Part shown: piece by piece, positions 52,843 to 62,270 of the stretch
Layout of the letters: each line of letters starts with the position of its first letter
How positions within the stretch are numbered: position 1 is the first letter of the stretch
Assembly (NCBI RefSeq): GCF_900169565.1
Contig: NZ_LT828648.1
Span: forward strand, 1,304,876-1,368,875
Length of the DNA stretch: 64,000 nt
DNA from: Nitrospira japonica
GTDB taxonomy: Bacteria; Nitrospirota; Nitrospiria; Nitrospirales; Nitrospiraceae
Direction of reading: 5' to 3'
The notes under the pieces: model-generated
Database searches by the model: none
Told to the model about the DNA's origin: nothing
Seen by the model: only the letters and a program-made list of their open reading frames with translations
Translations under genes and position numbers: made by a program

Positions 52843-52980
52843 ATGTCATTTACCTTTCAACAGCCGTCAAATTTGAAGAAGAAGCGTGAGCACGGGTTCC
52901 GCAAACGTATGTCGACCAAGAACGGTCGCAAGGTATTGGCTCGCCGTCGTGCCAAGGGGCGGGCTCGATTGACCGTGTAG
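52843..52980 (+). CDS. rpmH: Ribosomal protein L34
   Basis: A 45-residue, strongly basic ribosomal protein ([20 protein letters not shown], then [20 protein letters not shown]) located in the large subunit. AAGGAG seven bases before the ATG and a perfect consensus promoter indicate high expression. The gene order rpmH-rnpA-yidD-yidC-mnmE-mnmG-rsmG-parAB is the conserved origin-proximal arrangement of many bacteria; dnaA, often upstream, is replaced here by the divergent L,D-transpeptidase cluster. Confidence 0.97.
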   Translation: MSFTFQQPSNLKKKREHGFRKRMSTKNGRKVLARRRAKGRARLTV

Positions 52981-53139
52981 CTGAAGATCCGGCCAGGATA
53001 CCGCCGAGCATCGCGAGCACCCGTTGTCCTCCGTTCATTCCCTCATTCGGGAAGTTTCTCCCCAGCATGGTTCGGTGCGGTCACGCTCAGCCTTGTAGAC
53101 CGGGGCAGCCTGGGCGGGTGCTGCGCAGGGTGTGTCGGC

Positions 53140-53520
53140 ATGACAGGGATCAGACGAGAAAGGCGTGAACGATTTCTTCGCGCCAGTCGTGACATCAATT
53201 ACGTCAAGCAGCACGGGCGTCGTCTGTCGACGAGCCTGTTCAATCTGCTGATTTGCAAGATCGAAGGGACGAAAACCCGCGTCGGGATCGTCGTCGGGAG
53301 GCGGTTTGGACCGGCGGTGCGGCGGAATCGAGCCAAACGTCTGTTCCGTGAGCTGACGAGGCACGCGTCCGAACACTTGGTGGAAGGCTACGCGCTCCTG
53401 GTATTTCCGAAGCGCGAAGTTCTGGAATTGCCATTTGAACGTTTGAGGGCGATATGGTGTTCGACGCTCAGTCGACAAAGACTCTTTCGCAGCGAGGCCG
53501 AGGCGTCACGACCTGTGTGA
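53140..53520 (+). CDS. rnpA: Ribonuclease P protein component
   Basis: Protein subunit that helps the RNase P RNA bind pre-tRNA and Mg2+ while it cleaves 5' leaders. The 126-residue basic protein has the family's [19 protein letters not shown] segment including the RNR motif, and the upstream Phe-Arg region [17 protein letters not shown]. It overlaps yidD by 67 bases in another frame. No strong ribosome binding site precedes the ATG at 53140, and the 159-base gap to rpmH has no promoter I can identify. Confidence 0.94.
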   Translation: MTGIRRERRERFLRASRDINYVKQHGRRLSTSLFNLLICKIEGTKTRVGIVVGRRFGPAVRRNRAKRLFRELTRHASEHLVEGYALLVFPKREVLELPFERLRAIWCSTLSRQRLFRSEAEASRPV

Positions 53521-53741
53521 AGGACGGAATACGAGCGCTCTGTCTCGCTGCACTCGCCGGGTATCGCTACGGGATTTCTCCATGGCTGGGGCCCGCCTGT
53601 CGTTTTGAACCGACGTGTTCCGCCTATGCGTCCGAGGCCATCACCCGGTTCGGTGTGGGGCGCGGGGCGGCGTTGACGGTGTGTCGTCTCTTGAAATGCC
53701 ATCCCTTTCATCCCGGGGGACATGATCCGGTAAAGGATTAG
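53454..53741 (+). CDS. yidD: Membrane protein insertion efficiency factor YidD
   Basis: A 95-residue membrane-associated protein that assists YidC and Sec in membrane protein insertion. The core [20 protein letters not shown], with Cys residues, and [14 protein letters not shown] are diagnostic. The first 30 residues lie within the 3' end of rnpA in another reading frame; a later start (such as GTG at about 53505) would shorten the overlap and fit the usual size of about 75-85. Twenty bases separate it from yidC. Confidence 0.93.
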   Translation: MVFDAQSTKTLSQRGRGVTTCVKDGIRALCLAALAGYRYGISPWLGPACRFEPTCSAYASEAITRFGVGRGAALTVCRLLKCHPFHPGGHDPVKD

Positions 53742-53761
53742 CGCGGAGTTACGGAAGGCTC

Positions 53762-55411
53762 ATGGAAAAGCGCGTCGTCATATTTCTTATTCTGTCGATT
53801 GCCGTGATCCTCAGCTATGACTGGCTGCTCAAGGAGTTTGGATGGCTGCCGCCATCCGCCTCCGTTCAGGAGGAACCGGTCGACAATGCGCCGACCCGGC
53901 AATCCGCGGAGCCCGGGCCCTTAAGCGCTCCGGTTCGCGGCAATCCCGAGGTTGATGTCGCCGTGGCAAAAGCGGACCCTGTGCCTGCGACGGCCGACGG
54001 TAAACTGACGGTCGAGACGGACGTTCTGCGTGTCGTGCTCGGCGCGCGAGGCGGCACAATCTCCAGTTGGCAACTGAAGCACTATCGCAGTGCGCCGACC
54101 GAGGAGAAATGGGTGGAACTGGTCCACCAGAACGGGAAGTTCCGGGGCCCTCTCGCGGTCGTGCTGGCGGACGCCACGGCGGACAAGGCCGTGCGCGAGG
54201 GAGTGTTCTCCCTGGACAGTGATTTCGTGAAATTGGATGCCTCCCACCCGGAAGGCCATGTGACGCTGCGGTTCCATGACGCGGCGACCGGGTTGATGGT
54301 CCAGAAGCAGCTGACCTTTCACTTCGGCGGCTATGAAGTGGACGTGGTTGTGACGGTACAGGGGGCCACCGAGCCGTATGAAGTGGTCTTGGGGACGAAT
54401 TTCGGTATCGTCGAATGGGGCGACGGCATGATCGGCTCGATCGGTCCCGCCTCCCTGGTGGATGGCAAGGTCGAAAAGGAGACACCGGACGCGCAACTGG
54501 AGCGGAAAGGATCGGTGCAGTGGGTCGCGCTGCAGGACAAGTATTTCATCGGCGTCTTGATGCCGCAACGCGGGACGACGGCCTTGGCGAGGAAGGAAAG
54601 CGACAAGGTGGTCTCCGCAAGCGTGAAGACGGCGGCGATCGGAGATGGAACGGCTAATCGGCTCAGGCTTTATGCAGGCCCCAAGGAATACGACACGCTT
54701 CGTTCGTTGAACGTCGGTCTGGAAGACACGATCGATTTCGGATGGTTCATATTCGGAAGCTGGAGCGTCGTCAAGGCCGTCGCGAAACCGATTTTTTATG
54801 TCCTGCGCTTCATCAACGAGTACACCCACAATTACGGGGTCACCATTATTCTGCTCACGATGGGCATCAAGCTGTTATTCGTGCCCTTGCAGTACAAGAG
54901 CTACAAGTCCATGAAGCAGATGCAGGTGATCCAGCCGAAAGTCTTGGCGGTTCAGGAAAAATTCAAAGACGATCGGGACCGGTTGAACAAGGAGTTGATC
55001 AAGCTCTATCGTGATCACAAGGTGAACCCCGTCGGGGGATGCCTGCCGATGGTGCTGCAAATGCCGGTCTTCGTCGCGCTGTTCAATATCTTGTACATGA
55101 CCATCGATCTGCGGCAGGCCCCCTTCTTTGGATGGATCACGGATCTGTCGGTGCAGGATCCGTACTACGTGCTGCCGATCATCATGGGCGCGACGATGGT
55201 GCTTCAGCAGAAAATCACCCCGACGACCATGGATCCGACGCAAGCGAAGATCATGCTCATGCTCCCGGCATTTATGACCTTCTTGTTCATCAATTTTCCC
55301 GCTGGATTGGTCCTCTATTGGTTGACGAACAACGTTCTGACCATCACGCAACAGATCGTGACCGACCGTCTGTTCTTCGCGAAGCCTCTGGTAGTTGAGC
55401 CGGCGAAATAA
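53762..55411 (+). CDS. yidC: Membrane protein insertase YidC
   Basis: Inserts proteins into the inner membrane alone or with SecYEG. The 549-residue protein has TM1 at about 5-22, a large periplasmic P1 domain (about 50-320) of the Gram-negative type, and the conserved C-terminal helices (about 340-530) including GVTIILLTMGIKLLFVPLQY, the cytoplasmic hairpin KEL..LYRDHKVNPVGGCLP, and FPAGLVLYWLTNN. The first in-frame ATG was chosen; its hydrophobic start fits. It precedes mnmE by 17 bases. Confidence 0.96.
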   Translation: MEKRVVIFLILSIAVILSYDWLLKEFGWLPPSASVQEEPVDNAPTRQSAEPGPLSAPVRGNPEVDVAVAKADPVPATADGKLTVETDVLRVVLGARGGTISSWQLKHYRSAPTEEKWVELVHQNGKFRGPLAVVLADATADKAVREGVFSLDSDFVKLDASHPEGHVTLRFHDAATGLMVQKQLTFHFGGYEVDVVVTVQGATEPYEVVLGTNFGIVEWGDGMIGSIGPASLVDGKVEKETPDAQLERKGSVQWVALQDKYFIGVLMPQRGTTALARKESDKVVSASVKTAAIGDGTANRLRLYAGPKEYDTLRSLNVGLEDTIDFGWFIFGSWSVVKAVAKPIFYVLRFINEYTHNYGVTIILLTMGIKLLFVPLQYKSYKSMKQMQVIQPKVLAVQEKFKDDRDRLNKELIKLYRDHKVNPVGGCLPMVLQMPVFVALFNILYMTIDLRQAPFFGWITDLSVQDPYYVLPIIMGATMVLQQKITPTTMDPTQAKIMLMLPAFMTFLFINFPAGLVLYWLTNNVLTITQQIVTDRLFFAKPLVVEPAK

Positions 55412-55428
55412 TCTCGTCTTCGGTGATC

Positions 55429-56847
55429 ATGCGCGGATCGCTCGATGACACAATCTGCGCGGTCGCGACCCCGGTTGGCGAAGGGGGCGTCGGGATCGTC
55501 CGGCTGAGCGGGCCTGACGTGCTTCGGATCGCCGGCGTGGTGGTTCGGTTACGCTCCGGCCGGCTGCTGGGGGCAGCGGCCACCCATTCATTACTTCTTG
55601 CCGATGTGGTGCCTCCCGCGTCGATGACGATCCATGAAATGGACTCGCAGGCGAGTCCGATGCGGTTTCTTGACGAAGCCCTGGTGGTATACATGAAGGG
55701 GCCGCGATCGTTCACGGGTGAGGACGTCGTCGAAATCCAATCACATGGAGGAGGATTGATTCTGTCCTTGATCTGCCAGGCTTGCGTCGAAGCTGGCGCG
55801 CGGCTTGCTGAGCCGGGTGAATTTACGAAAAGGGCATTTCTGAACGGACGCGTAGATCTGTCGCAGGCCGAGGCCGTATTGGATACGGTGCGTGCCAGGT
55901 CGGCCGCAAGCCTACACGTCGCGCAGCGACAGTTGCGAGGCGCGCTGGCTAGAGAAGTCGAATCGATCCGTACGGCACTGCTGGGATTGCTGGCCCATGT
56001 CGAGGCGGGAATTGATTTTGTCGAGGAAGACATCAGTTTCGTCACCGGGGAGGAACTTCGTCGCACGATCCAAGATGCCATACTCATGATCCGGAGGCTT
56101 TCCCGGTCTTTTCGAATGGGGAAAGTTTTGCGGGAGGGAGCTCGGGTGGTCATCCTGGGGCGACCGAACGTGGGGAAGTCGAGCTTGTTGAACCAGTTAT
56201 TGCGGGAGGATCGGGCTATTGTCACAGCGACCCCGGGGACCACACGGGATGTGATCGAGGAGTCTATCGATCTGGAGGGTGTGCGTATCCATTTGGTAGA
56301 CACAGCTGGTCTTCGAGAGACCGAAGATCCCGTGGAATTGGAAGGGATCCGTCGCACGAAACTCGCGCAGCAAGAGGCGGACCTCGCGTTAGTGGTGTTG
56401 GACGGGAGCCAGGCTCTTACCGACGAGGACCGGCAGGTGATGGACGCTGTGCGAGAGAGGCCTCGGATCATCGTGGTGAATAAGGGGGATCTTTCCCCTG
56501 TCGTTCGAGTTGAGGAGCTAGCCTCTCATAGCCTGATTTGTCCGGTATCTGCTGCGACCGGCGCGGGGTTGGATCGCTTGAGGACGGAGCTTCGCGGGCA
56601 ATTGATGTCCGGCGGAGGCGATGCCGCCGAGGCGGTAATCGTCACCAATGTGCGGCACCAAGCGGCGTTGCAACGGGCCGCGCAGGCTGCGAACCAGGCG
56701 TTGGAGTCGCTCGGTCAGGGGGCGGCCGTTGAATTGATCGCCGATGATTTGCGGGCAACGGCGGAGGCATTGGGGGAGATCACGGGGACGATCACGACCG
56801 ACGAGATTCTTGAGCGCGTGTTTGCGGAGTTCTGCATCGGCAAATAG
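55429..56847 (+). CDS. mnmE: tRNA modification GTPase MnmE
   Basis: With MnmG, makes the 5-carboxymethylaminomethyl group on wobble uridine 34 of several tRNAs. The 472-residue protein has the N-terminal formyl-THF-binding domain ([22 protein letters not shown]), a helical domain, and a G domain with [15 protein letters not shown] (G1), DTAGLRE (G3), NKGD (G4), plus the obligatory C-terminal FCIGK. No ribosome binding site is visible; a GTG two codons earlier (55423) is an alternative start. It lies nine bases upstream of mnmG. Confidence 0.96.
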   Translation: MRGSLDDTICAVATPVGEGGVGIVRLSGPDVLRIAGVVVRLRSGRLLGAAATHSLLLADVVPPASMTIHEMDSQASPMRFLDEALVVYMKGPRSFTGEDVVEIQSHGGGLILSLICQACVEAGARLAEPGEFTKRAFLNGRVDLSQAEAVLDTVRARSAASLHVAQRQLRGALAREVESIRTALLGLLAHVEAGIDFVEEDISFVTGEELRRTIQDAILMIRRLSRSFRMGKVLREGARVVILGRPNVGKSSLLNQLLREDRAIVTATPGTTRDVIEESIDLEGVRIHLVDTAGLRETEDPVELEGIRRTKLAQQEADLALVVLDGSQALTDEDRQVMDAVRERPRIIVVNKGDLSPVVRVEELASHSLICPVSAATGAGLDRLRTELRGQLMSGGGDAAEAVIVTNVRHQAALQRAAQAANQALESLGQGAAVELIADDLRATAEALGEITGTITTDEILERVFAEFCIGK

Positions 56848-56855
56848 GAAGGAAC

Positions 56856-58772
56856 ATGGATCAGCGGGAGTTCGAGATCATTGTGGTGGGAGGCGGTCAT
56901 GCCGGGTGTGAGGCCGCATTGGCCGCGGCTCGGATGGGTGCACGGACACTCCTATTGACCATGGACCCGCAGCGCATCGCGCAGATGTCCTGCAATCCTG
57001 CGATCGGCGGCATTGCCAAGGGGCACCTCGTGAAGGAGATCGATGCATTGGGAGGCGAGATGGCCAGAAACACCGACCTGGCCGGTATTCAATTTCGCTT
57101 CATCAACACGAGCAAGGGGCCGGCAGTGCGGGCGTTACGAGCGCAGTGCGACAAAGGGCTATATCGGGAGGCCATGCGGGCGACCTTGGACCGCCAGCGT
57201 GGATTGACCGTCGGTGAAGGAACGGTCGATCGGGTGCTGACCAGCGGCGGCAAAGTCACCGGCATCGTGACGCAATCCGGCGAGCGCCTGGGCACCGGGG
57301 CGGTCCTCCTGACATCAGGCACGTTCCTTAAGGGCCTGATCCATATCGGCTTGCAACATTTTACGGCCGGGCGGGCGGGCGAAGCATCGGCGGAACATTT
57401 GTCCGACTGCATGAGAGACTTTGGCTTTGAAGTGGGTCGATTGAAAACCGGTACGCCGCCACGATTGGATAGGAATACTATTGATTTTTCCGTGATGATT
57501 CCTCAGCCCGGAGACCAGCCGCCTCCGCCATTCTCATATCGGACTGATCAAATACGGACCCCGCAGCGGGATTGCCACCTGACGCACACGAATGATCGTA
57601 CGCACGACATTATTCGAAAAAATCTGGATCGGTCACCGCTTTACTCAGGTGTGATTGAATCTGCAGGACCACGGTATTGCCCGTCGATCGAAGACAAAGT
57701 GGTCCGGTTTGCCGATAAGCAGCGGCATCAGGTCTTCATCGAACCTGAAGGCCTGGAAACCAGAGAGTTTTATCCCAATGGCATCTCGACCAGCCTACCT
57801 GTCGATGTACAAGCGGCAATGCTCAAGACCATTCCTGGCTTGGAGCAGGCCATCATGCTCAAGCCTGGTTATGCGATCGAATACGATTATTTCCCGCCAC
57901 GGCAGCTGCATCCGACCTTGGAAACCAAGCTGGTTGAGGGGCTGTACCATGCGGGACAAATCAATGGAACGTCCGGATATGAAGAAGCAGCCGCCCAAGG
58001 GTTGATGGCCGGCATCAATGCCGTTTTGAAGCTGCGAGGGAACCCTCCGTTGGTTCTCGATCGATCGAAGGCCTATATTGGGGTTCTGATCGATGATTTA
58101 ATTACCAAGGATGCTCGAGAACCCTATCGCATGTTTACCTCGCGCGCCGAGTATCGCCTCCTGCTTCGCCATGGGAATGCCGATCTTCGCTTGACCGAGG
58201 AAGGTCAGAAGATTGGCCTGATTTCAGAAGGGATCTTCGCCCGTTTTCTCCGCAAGCAAAAGGCAATTTCCCATGAAATCGATAGGTTAGAGAGCCTTCG
58301 CCTCAATCCAACGGAAGATGTTCGGTTACGTCTAGCTAAGGCCGGTATTGCAGACCTTTCCAATACATCGACCCTGGCACAATTGCTGAGACGACAGGGA
58401 GTGAGTTATGAGGCATTACTGGAAAGCCTGGATATTGATCGACAGGACGATGCTGAGATTATTGAAGAAGTCCAGATTCAGATTAAGTATGCCGGGTATA
58501 TTACGCGCCAGCTTCAACAGATTGCCCGATTAAGTCGATTCGAAAGCAAATCGATTCCCCTGTCGTTCCCATATGATCAGGTTCCCGGCTTCTCCAAAGA
58601 AGTCCGGGAAAAGCTGCAAAAGGTCCGGCCCGAGTCAATTGGTCAGGCTTCCAGGATTTCCGGGGTTACTCCTGCGGCTATCTCTCTCCTTCTCGTCGCA
58701 CTAGAGAAACATAAAAGGCAAAGCCCATCTTTCGTTCCCGTTTCAGCTCAGAAAGCGGATATTCAGTCTTGA
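56856..58772 (+). CDS. mnmG: tRNA U34 carboxymethylaminomethyl-modifying enzyme MnmG (GidA)
   Basis: FAD-dependent partner of MnmE in wobble uridine modification. The 638-residue protein has the FAD motif [19 protein letters not shown] (about 8-26), [33 protein letters not shown] and the Cys-containing [17 protein letters not shown] lies five bases before the ATG. The 3' half is noticeably less GC-rich than the rest of the window. Between its stop and rsmG lies the first parS site. Confidence 0.97.
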   Translation: MDQREFEIIVVGGGHAGCEAALAAARMGARTLLLTMDPQRIAQMSCNPAIGGIAKGHLVKEIDALGGEMARNTDLAGIQFRFINTSKGPAVRALRAQCDKGLYREAMRATLDRQRGLTVGEGTVDRVLTSGGKVTGIVTQSGERLGTGAVLLTSGTFLKGLIHIGLQHFTAGRAGEASAEHLSDCMRDFGFEVGRLKTGTPPRLDRNTIDFSVMIPQPGDQPPPPFSYRTDQIRTPQRDCHLTHTNDRTHDIIRKNLDRSPLYSGVIESAGPRYCPSIEDKVVRFADKQRHQVFIEPEGLETREFYPNGISTSLPVDVQAAMLKTIPGLEQAIMLKPGYAIEYDYFPPRQLHPTLETKLVEGLYHAGQINGTSGYEEAAAQGLMAGINAVLKLRGNPPLVLDRSKAYIGVLIDDLITKDAREPYRMFTSRAEYRLLLRHGNADLRLTEEGQKIGLISEGIFARFLRKQKAISHEIDRLESLRLNPTEDVRLRLAKAGIADLSNTSTLAQLLRRQGVSYEALLESLDIDRQDDAEIIEEVQIQIKYAGYITRQLQQIARLSRFESKSIPLSFPYDQVPGFSKEVREKLQKVRPESIGQASRISGVTPAAISLLLVALEKHKRQSPSFVPVSAQKADIQS

Positions 58773-58794
58773 CCTGTCGGACTGGTTCACGTAA

Positions 58795-59481
58795 GTGTTC
58801 CACGTGGAACATGAAGGGGACTTGGAGAGGTTTCTCATTCACTCTGCCGAAAAAATGGGTATTGCGTTGACGGGAATTCAGTCGGCGCAGTTCATGCGGT
58901 ATCTGTCTCAACTCCTACACTGGAATCGGACGATCAATCTTACAAGCATCTCGAATCCGCGAGAAATCGTGATCAAGCACTTCATCGATTCACTCATTCC
59001 AATATCTACAATCCCATTTCCTCATCAAGCTCAATTGGTTGATGTCGGGACTGGCGCGGGGTTCCCTGGAATTCCTTTGAAGATTGTCCGATCCGATCTA
59101 CGGGTCAAATTAATTGAGCCCAACAAGAAGAAATGCTCATTTCTGTCTGCGCTGATCGGGACACTCAAGCTGGCAGATGTTGAGGTTTTTTCTGGGACGA
59201 TTCAGGAGTATGCGGCGCGATCCGATGCTTCTGCACAGGTCATTACTGCGAGAGCGCTTCGCCTGGATGAGATGCAACCGGAATTAGTATCGCTGGCTCT
59301 TCCTGCCGGTAAGATCGTGCTCTACCGAACGGAGCCCCTGGCTTTACCGGACCTTCCCGCTGAATTGGCGATTGAGACGCAACAGAAATTTGAGTTGCCC
59401 GAAGATGCAGGAGAACGGGTGATTACAGTTCTCTCGGCGGAAAATAAACCAGGCTGTTCCACGTGGAACAGTCAATCATGA
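58795..59481 (+). CDS. rsmG: 16S rRNA (guanine-527-N7) methyltransferase RsmG (GidB)
   Basis: Methylates G527 in the 530 loop of 16S rRNA using SAM; loss gives low-level streptomycin resistance in other bacteria. The 228-residue protein has motif I VDVGTGAGFPGIPLKI (about 82-97) and LHWNRTINLTSI. The GTG at 58795 puts a parS palindrome inside codons 1-6 (MFHVEH), and a second parS forms the last codons (CSTWNSQS). A GTG at 58804 is an alternative start. The gene is AT-richer than its neighbours. Both ends therefore combine coding and segregation functions. Confidence 0.94.
   Translation: MFHVEHEGDLERFLIHSAEKMGIALTGIQSAQFMRYLSQLLHWNRTINLTSISNPREIVIKHFIDSLIPISTIPFPHQAQLVDVGTGAGFPGIPLKIVRSDLRVKLIEPNKKKCSFLSALIGTLKLADVEVFSGTIQEYAARSDASAQVITARALRLDEMQPELVSLALPAGKIVLYRTEPLALPDLPAELAIETQQKFELPEDAGERVITVLSAENKPGCSTWNSQS
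58796..58811. promoter_or_regulatory. parS: parS centromere site 1
   Basis: Perfect 16-base palindrome TGTTCCACGTGGAACA, a known variant of the bacterial parS consensus bound by ParB. It overlaps the first codons of rsmG and lies 0.7 kb before parA. Confidence 0.9.
59455..59470. promoter_or_regulatory. parS: parS centromere site 2
   Basis: The same 16-base palindrome as site 1, 659 bases away, inside the last codons of rsmG and 30 bases before the parA start. ParB binding here could also repress parAB transcription. Confidence 0.9.
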
Positions 59482-59499
59482 TGGGCGAGAACGAGATCG

Positions 59500-60276
59500 A
59501 TGGCTAAGACAATTGCTGTAGCCAATCAGAAGGGTGGTGTCGGAAAGACCACCACTTCCGTCAATCTTGCTGCAGGCATTGCTCTGCAAGGTAAGCAAGT
59601 CTTACTGGTGGATATGGATCCCCAAGGTAATGCCACGAGTGGTCTCGGTCTCGATCCGAGATCGCTTCAGAATAATATATATAACTGTTTGATTAATAAA
59701 GATAATATTGATGAAGTGTTGAAGAAGACCGAGATCGGCGACCTTTACGTTCTTCCTTCGAACCCCGATCTGGCAGGCGCTGAAATCGAACTGGTCAACA
59801 TGGATGAGCGCGAGCGCCGGCTTTGGCATGTGCTTCGTACGATTGAAGACCGGTTTGACTATGTGTTCTTAGATTGTCCGCCCGCGCTCGGCATCTTGAC
59901 GGTGAATGCCTTGTGCGCCGCCCGCTCGGTCTTGATTCCGGTGCAATGCGAGTACTATGCGATGGAAGGATTGACTCGGTTGATCGACAGCATCGAGCGA
60001 GTGCGCCATTCACTCAATCCCGAGTTGACGATCGAGGGGATCGTCTTGACAATGTACGACGTGAGGAATACGTTGGCGCGGCAAGTTTCCGATCAGGTTC
60101 GGGCACACTTTACCGACAAGGTCTATCAGACAACGATTCCTCGGAACGTCACGCTTGCAGAAGCCCCGAGCTATGGTCGTCCCGTCTTGTTGTACAACAT
60201 GGCGTCGACCGGCGCTCAGTCCTATCTCTCTCTCGCCAAGGAGTTTCTCGGTCATGGAGAAAAAAGCCCTGGGTAG
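59500..60276 (+). CDS. parA: Chromosome-partitioning ATPase ParA (Soj)
   Basis: Binds DNA non-specifically as an ATP dimer and is displaced by ParB-parS, moving sister origins apart. The 258-residue protein has the deviant Walker A KGGVGKTTTSVN (about 11-22) with the signature lysine, Walker A' VDMDPQGN, and Walker B FLDCPP. Its length is that of chromosomal Soj proteins without an N-terminal HTH. No ribosome binding site is obvious. The coding region contains a 42-base stretch with only five G/C. It overlaps parB by 23 bases. Confidence 0.97.
   Translation: MAKTIAVANQKGGVGKTTTSVNLAAGIALQGKQVLLVDMDPQGNATSGLGLDPRSLQNNIYNCLINKDNIDEVLKKTEIGDLYVLPSNPDLAGAEIELVNMDERERRLWHVLRTIEDRFDYVFLDCPPALGILTVNALCAARSVLIPVQCEYYAMEGLTRLIDSIERVRHSLNPELTIEGIVLTMYDVRNTLARQVSDQVRAHFTDKVYQTTIPRNVTLAEAPSYGRPVLLYNMASTGAQSYLSLAKEFLGHGEKSPG
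59671..59712 (+). other. Extreme AT-rich tract within parA
   Basis: Only 5 of 42 bases are G or C, against about 60% in the window. It encodes an Asn/Ile-rich segment (NNIYNCLINKDNID) with AAT, ATA and ATT codons that are rare elsewhere here. Confidence 0.6.
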
Positions 60277-61102
60277 GGGTCTGGAGGCGCTCCTTCCCTC
60301 CAATAAGCCGGTTTCCGTACCGGACGCGGCCGACCTGCAGCACCTTCGGGTGGATGCGATCGTTCCCAATCGATATCAACCCAGGCAGACCTTCTCGCCG
60401 GAGGAACTCGACGAACTGGCTGCCTCGCTCAAGCAAAGCGGGCTGCTGCAGCCGATCCTCGTCCGGCGCAAGGGGGATGGGATGTATGAGCTGATCTCGG
60501 GAGAGCGCCGGTGGCGGGCTTCCAAAGCCGCCGGACTGGAAACCATTCAGGCCGTTGTCCGGAACTGCAGCGATGAAGAGTCCATGGTCCTGGCCCTGGT
60601 GGAAAATCTCCAGCGCGAGGACCTCAATCCATTGGAAATGGCCAAGGCCTATCACCGTATGGTCGTGGAATTCGGCCTGACCCAGGAAGTGATTGCCCAG
60701 CGGGTCGGTTGCGAACGGTCTTCCATCGCCAACATCGTCCGGCTGCTCAACCTTCCCCAGGAGGTGCAGCAGCTCATCGAGACCGATCAGCTTTCGCTCG
60801 GGCATGCCAAGGTCATTCTAGGACTGTCGAGCCCCGCCGAGCAGCAACGGATCGCTCAGCTCATCGCGGCACGCGGCCTCTCGGTTCGGGAAACCGAAAA
60901 ACTCGTGGAATCCGCCCTCGGCGAGAAGAAGCGCAAGATCAAAGAGGTGAGGCGATCTCCGCTGTCGGACGTCGAGCACCGTTTGGAAAAGCGGTTGGGC
61001 ACCAAGGTGACGATTGCCAATGGGAAACGCGGCGGGAAAATCGTCATTCACTATTTTTCTCCGGCCGAGCTCGACGGGATTCTGGAGAATATTCTGCAGT
61101 GA
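60254..61102 (+). CDS. parB: Chromosome-partitioning protein ParB (Spo0J), CTPase
   Basis: Binds parS, then clamps and slides on DNA in a CTP-dependent way to build the partition complex. The 282-residue protein has an N-terminal ParB domain with GERRWRA (83-89, the CTP/arginine motif), a helix-turn-helix (about 145-170; LTQEVIAQRVGCERSSIANI) for parS recognition, and a C-terminal dimerisation domain. Residues 3-14 (KKALGRGLEALL) form the ParA-stimulating N-terminus. The ATG at 60254 lies within parA, overlapping by 23 bases; the frame upstream is a shadow. Confidence 0.97.
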   Translation: MEKKALGRGLEALLPSNKPVSVPDAADLQHLRVDAIVPNRYQPRQTFSPEELDELAASLKQSGLLQPILVRRKGDGMYELISGERRWRASKAAGLETIQAVVRNCSDEESMVLALVENLQREDLNPLEMAKAYHRMVVEFGLTQEVIAQRVGCERSSIANIVRLLNLPQEVQQLIETDQLSLGHAKVILGLSSPAEQQRIAQLIAARGLSVRETEKLVESALGEKKRKIKEVRRSPLSDVEHRLEKRLGTKVTIANGKRGGKIVIHYFSPAELDGILENILQ

Positions 61103-61255
61103 CCGCACGGGATTCAGCGCCAACGCTCTGTAGCGATCGAGAGAAACGGCATATTAGTTGCCAAATCAGATAACTGATGGCACTGTCTGTCCAGATCTCC
61201 GAGCGCTAGAGCACATTCGGATCACATCCGGCATCGATATGTAGGAGGAGCGCTC

Positions 61256-61741
61256 ATGTGGGGACAAGATAAACAGGACGGCAAGCGACAGACCGACGTG
61301 AACCAGGACACCGAGGAAGTTCAGGGGGAATCCGCCACCGTCAAGGAGGGCTTGGAAGACATCAGCGCCTTTGTCGGGAAAGGCGTCGATTTCAAGGGCA
61401 CGATTTCCTACAACGGCACCGTGCGAATCGACGGCTCGCTGGAGGGAGAAATTCGGACGGATGGCACGCTGCTGATCGGAGAGGATGCGATCATTCAGGC
61501 CAAGATTACGGCAGGAACCATCGTCTGCAAAGGCAAGATCACCGGAGACGTCGTTGCGCGCGAGCGCGTGAAGCTGCGTGCGCCGGCCATCGTCAATGGC
61601 AGCGTCAAGACGCCGGTTCTCTCGATGGAGGACGGCGTGCAGTTCAACGGCGGGCTGGAAATGGGTCAGGGGACTCAAGGCGCGACGGTCCACACCCTGA
61701 CCGGAAGCAGCGCCTCCGGAACCAAACGGGTGGGTGCGTAG
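61256..61741 (+). CDS. Bactofilin 1
   Basis: A 161-residue bactofilin: a central beta-helical domain (about 45-135; GTISYNGTVRIDGSLEGEIRT and GKITGDVVARERVKLRAPAI) that polymerises without nucleotide, flanked by charged, disordered ends. Bactofilins form cytoskeletal filaments at the membrane and scaffold cell-wall enzymes or chromosome-segregation proteins. AGGAGGAG lies before the ATG. It follows parB by 153 bases, and is longer than the second bactofilin mainly in its N-terminus. Confidence 0.93.
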   Translation: MWGQDKQDGKRQTDVNQDTEEVQGESATVKEGLEDISAFVGKGVDFKGTISYNGTVRIDGSLEGEIRTDGTLLIGEDAIIQAKITAGTIVCKGKITGDVVARERVKLRAPAIVNGSVKTPVLSMEDGVQFNGGLEMGQGTQGATVHTLTGSSASGTKRVGA

Positions 61742-61804
61742 TCGCTGGTCCTCGATCGGCTGGCGTACCGCCCATCATCCCTTACAACCCTCGGGAGGTA
61801 GGAT

Positions 61805-62203
61805 ATGTGGGCACTGAAGGAACGCCAGAATCCGGTGGTGCAGGGTCACGACAATATCACGCTCTTCGCCAAGGACGTCCGCTTCAAGGGCGTCGTCAAG
61901 TTCGACGGCACCGTGCGGGTTGACGGGTACGTCGAGGGTGAAATCCATACGACCGGGATGCTGATCGTCGGGGAAACGGCGGTCATCAAGGGGGTCGTGT
62001 CGGCGGGCATTCTGATGAACAGCGGCAGGATCAACGGATCGATCACGGCCGCGGAAAAGATCAGCGTTCACAAGCCAGGTATCCTGGTGGGCGACATTCG
62101 CACCCCGTTGATCGCCATCGAAGAGGGGTCGCACTTTCATGGCATGTGCGACATGGGATTAGAGAGCCGGCCGGACGAATCCGCCGTCACGCTTGCCTCA
62201 TAG
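61805..62203 (+). CDS. Bactofilin 2
   Basis: A 132-residue bactofilin with the same beta-helical core (DVRFKGVVKFDGTVRVDGYV, GRINGSITAAEKISVHKPGI) and short ends. It starts WALKERQNPVV and has an N-terminal tail of only about 20 residues; GGGAGG precedes the ATG. Divergence from bactofilin 1 is clear, so this is an old duplication and the two may copolymerise. It is 63 bases downstream of bactofilin 1, probably in one operon. Confidence 0.93.
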   Translation: MWALKERQNPVVQGHDNITLFAKDVRFKGVVKFDGTVRVDGYVEGEIHTTGMLIVGETAVIKGVVSAGILMNSGRINGSITAAEKISVHKPGILVGDIRTPLIAIEEGSHFHGMCDMGLESRPDESAVTLAS

Positions 62204-62270
62204 CGACAGGAAACGTTTCTCCGCACTCGTCTAGCGCTTTCCCTTCTGTCTCGGTAGAATACGTCCCACT

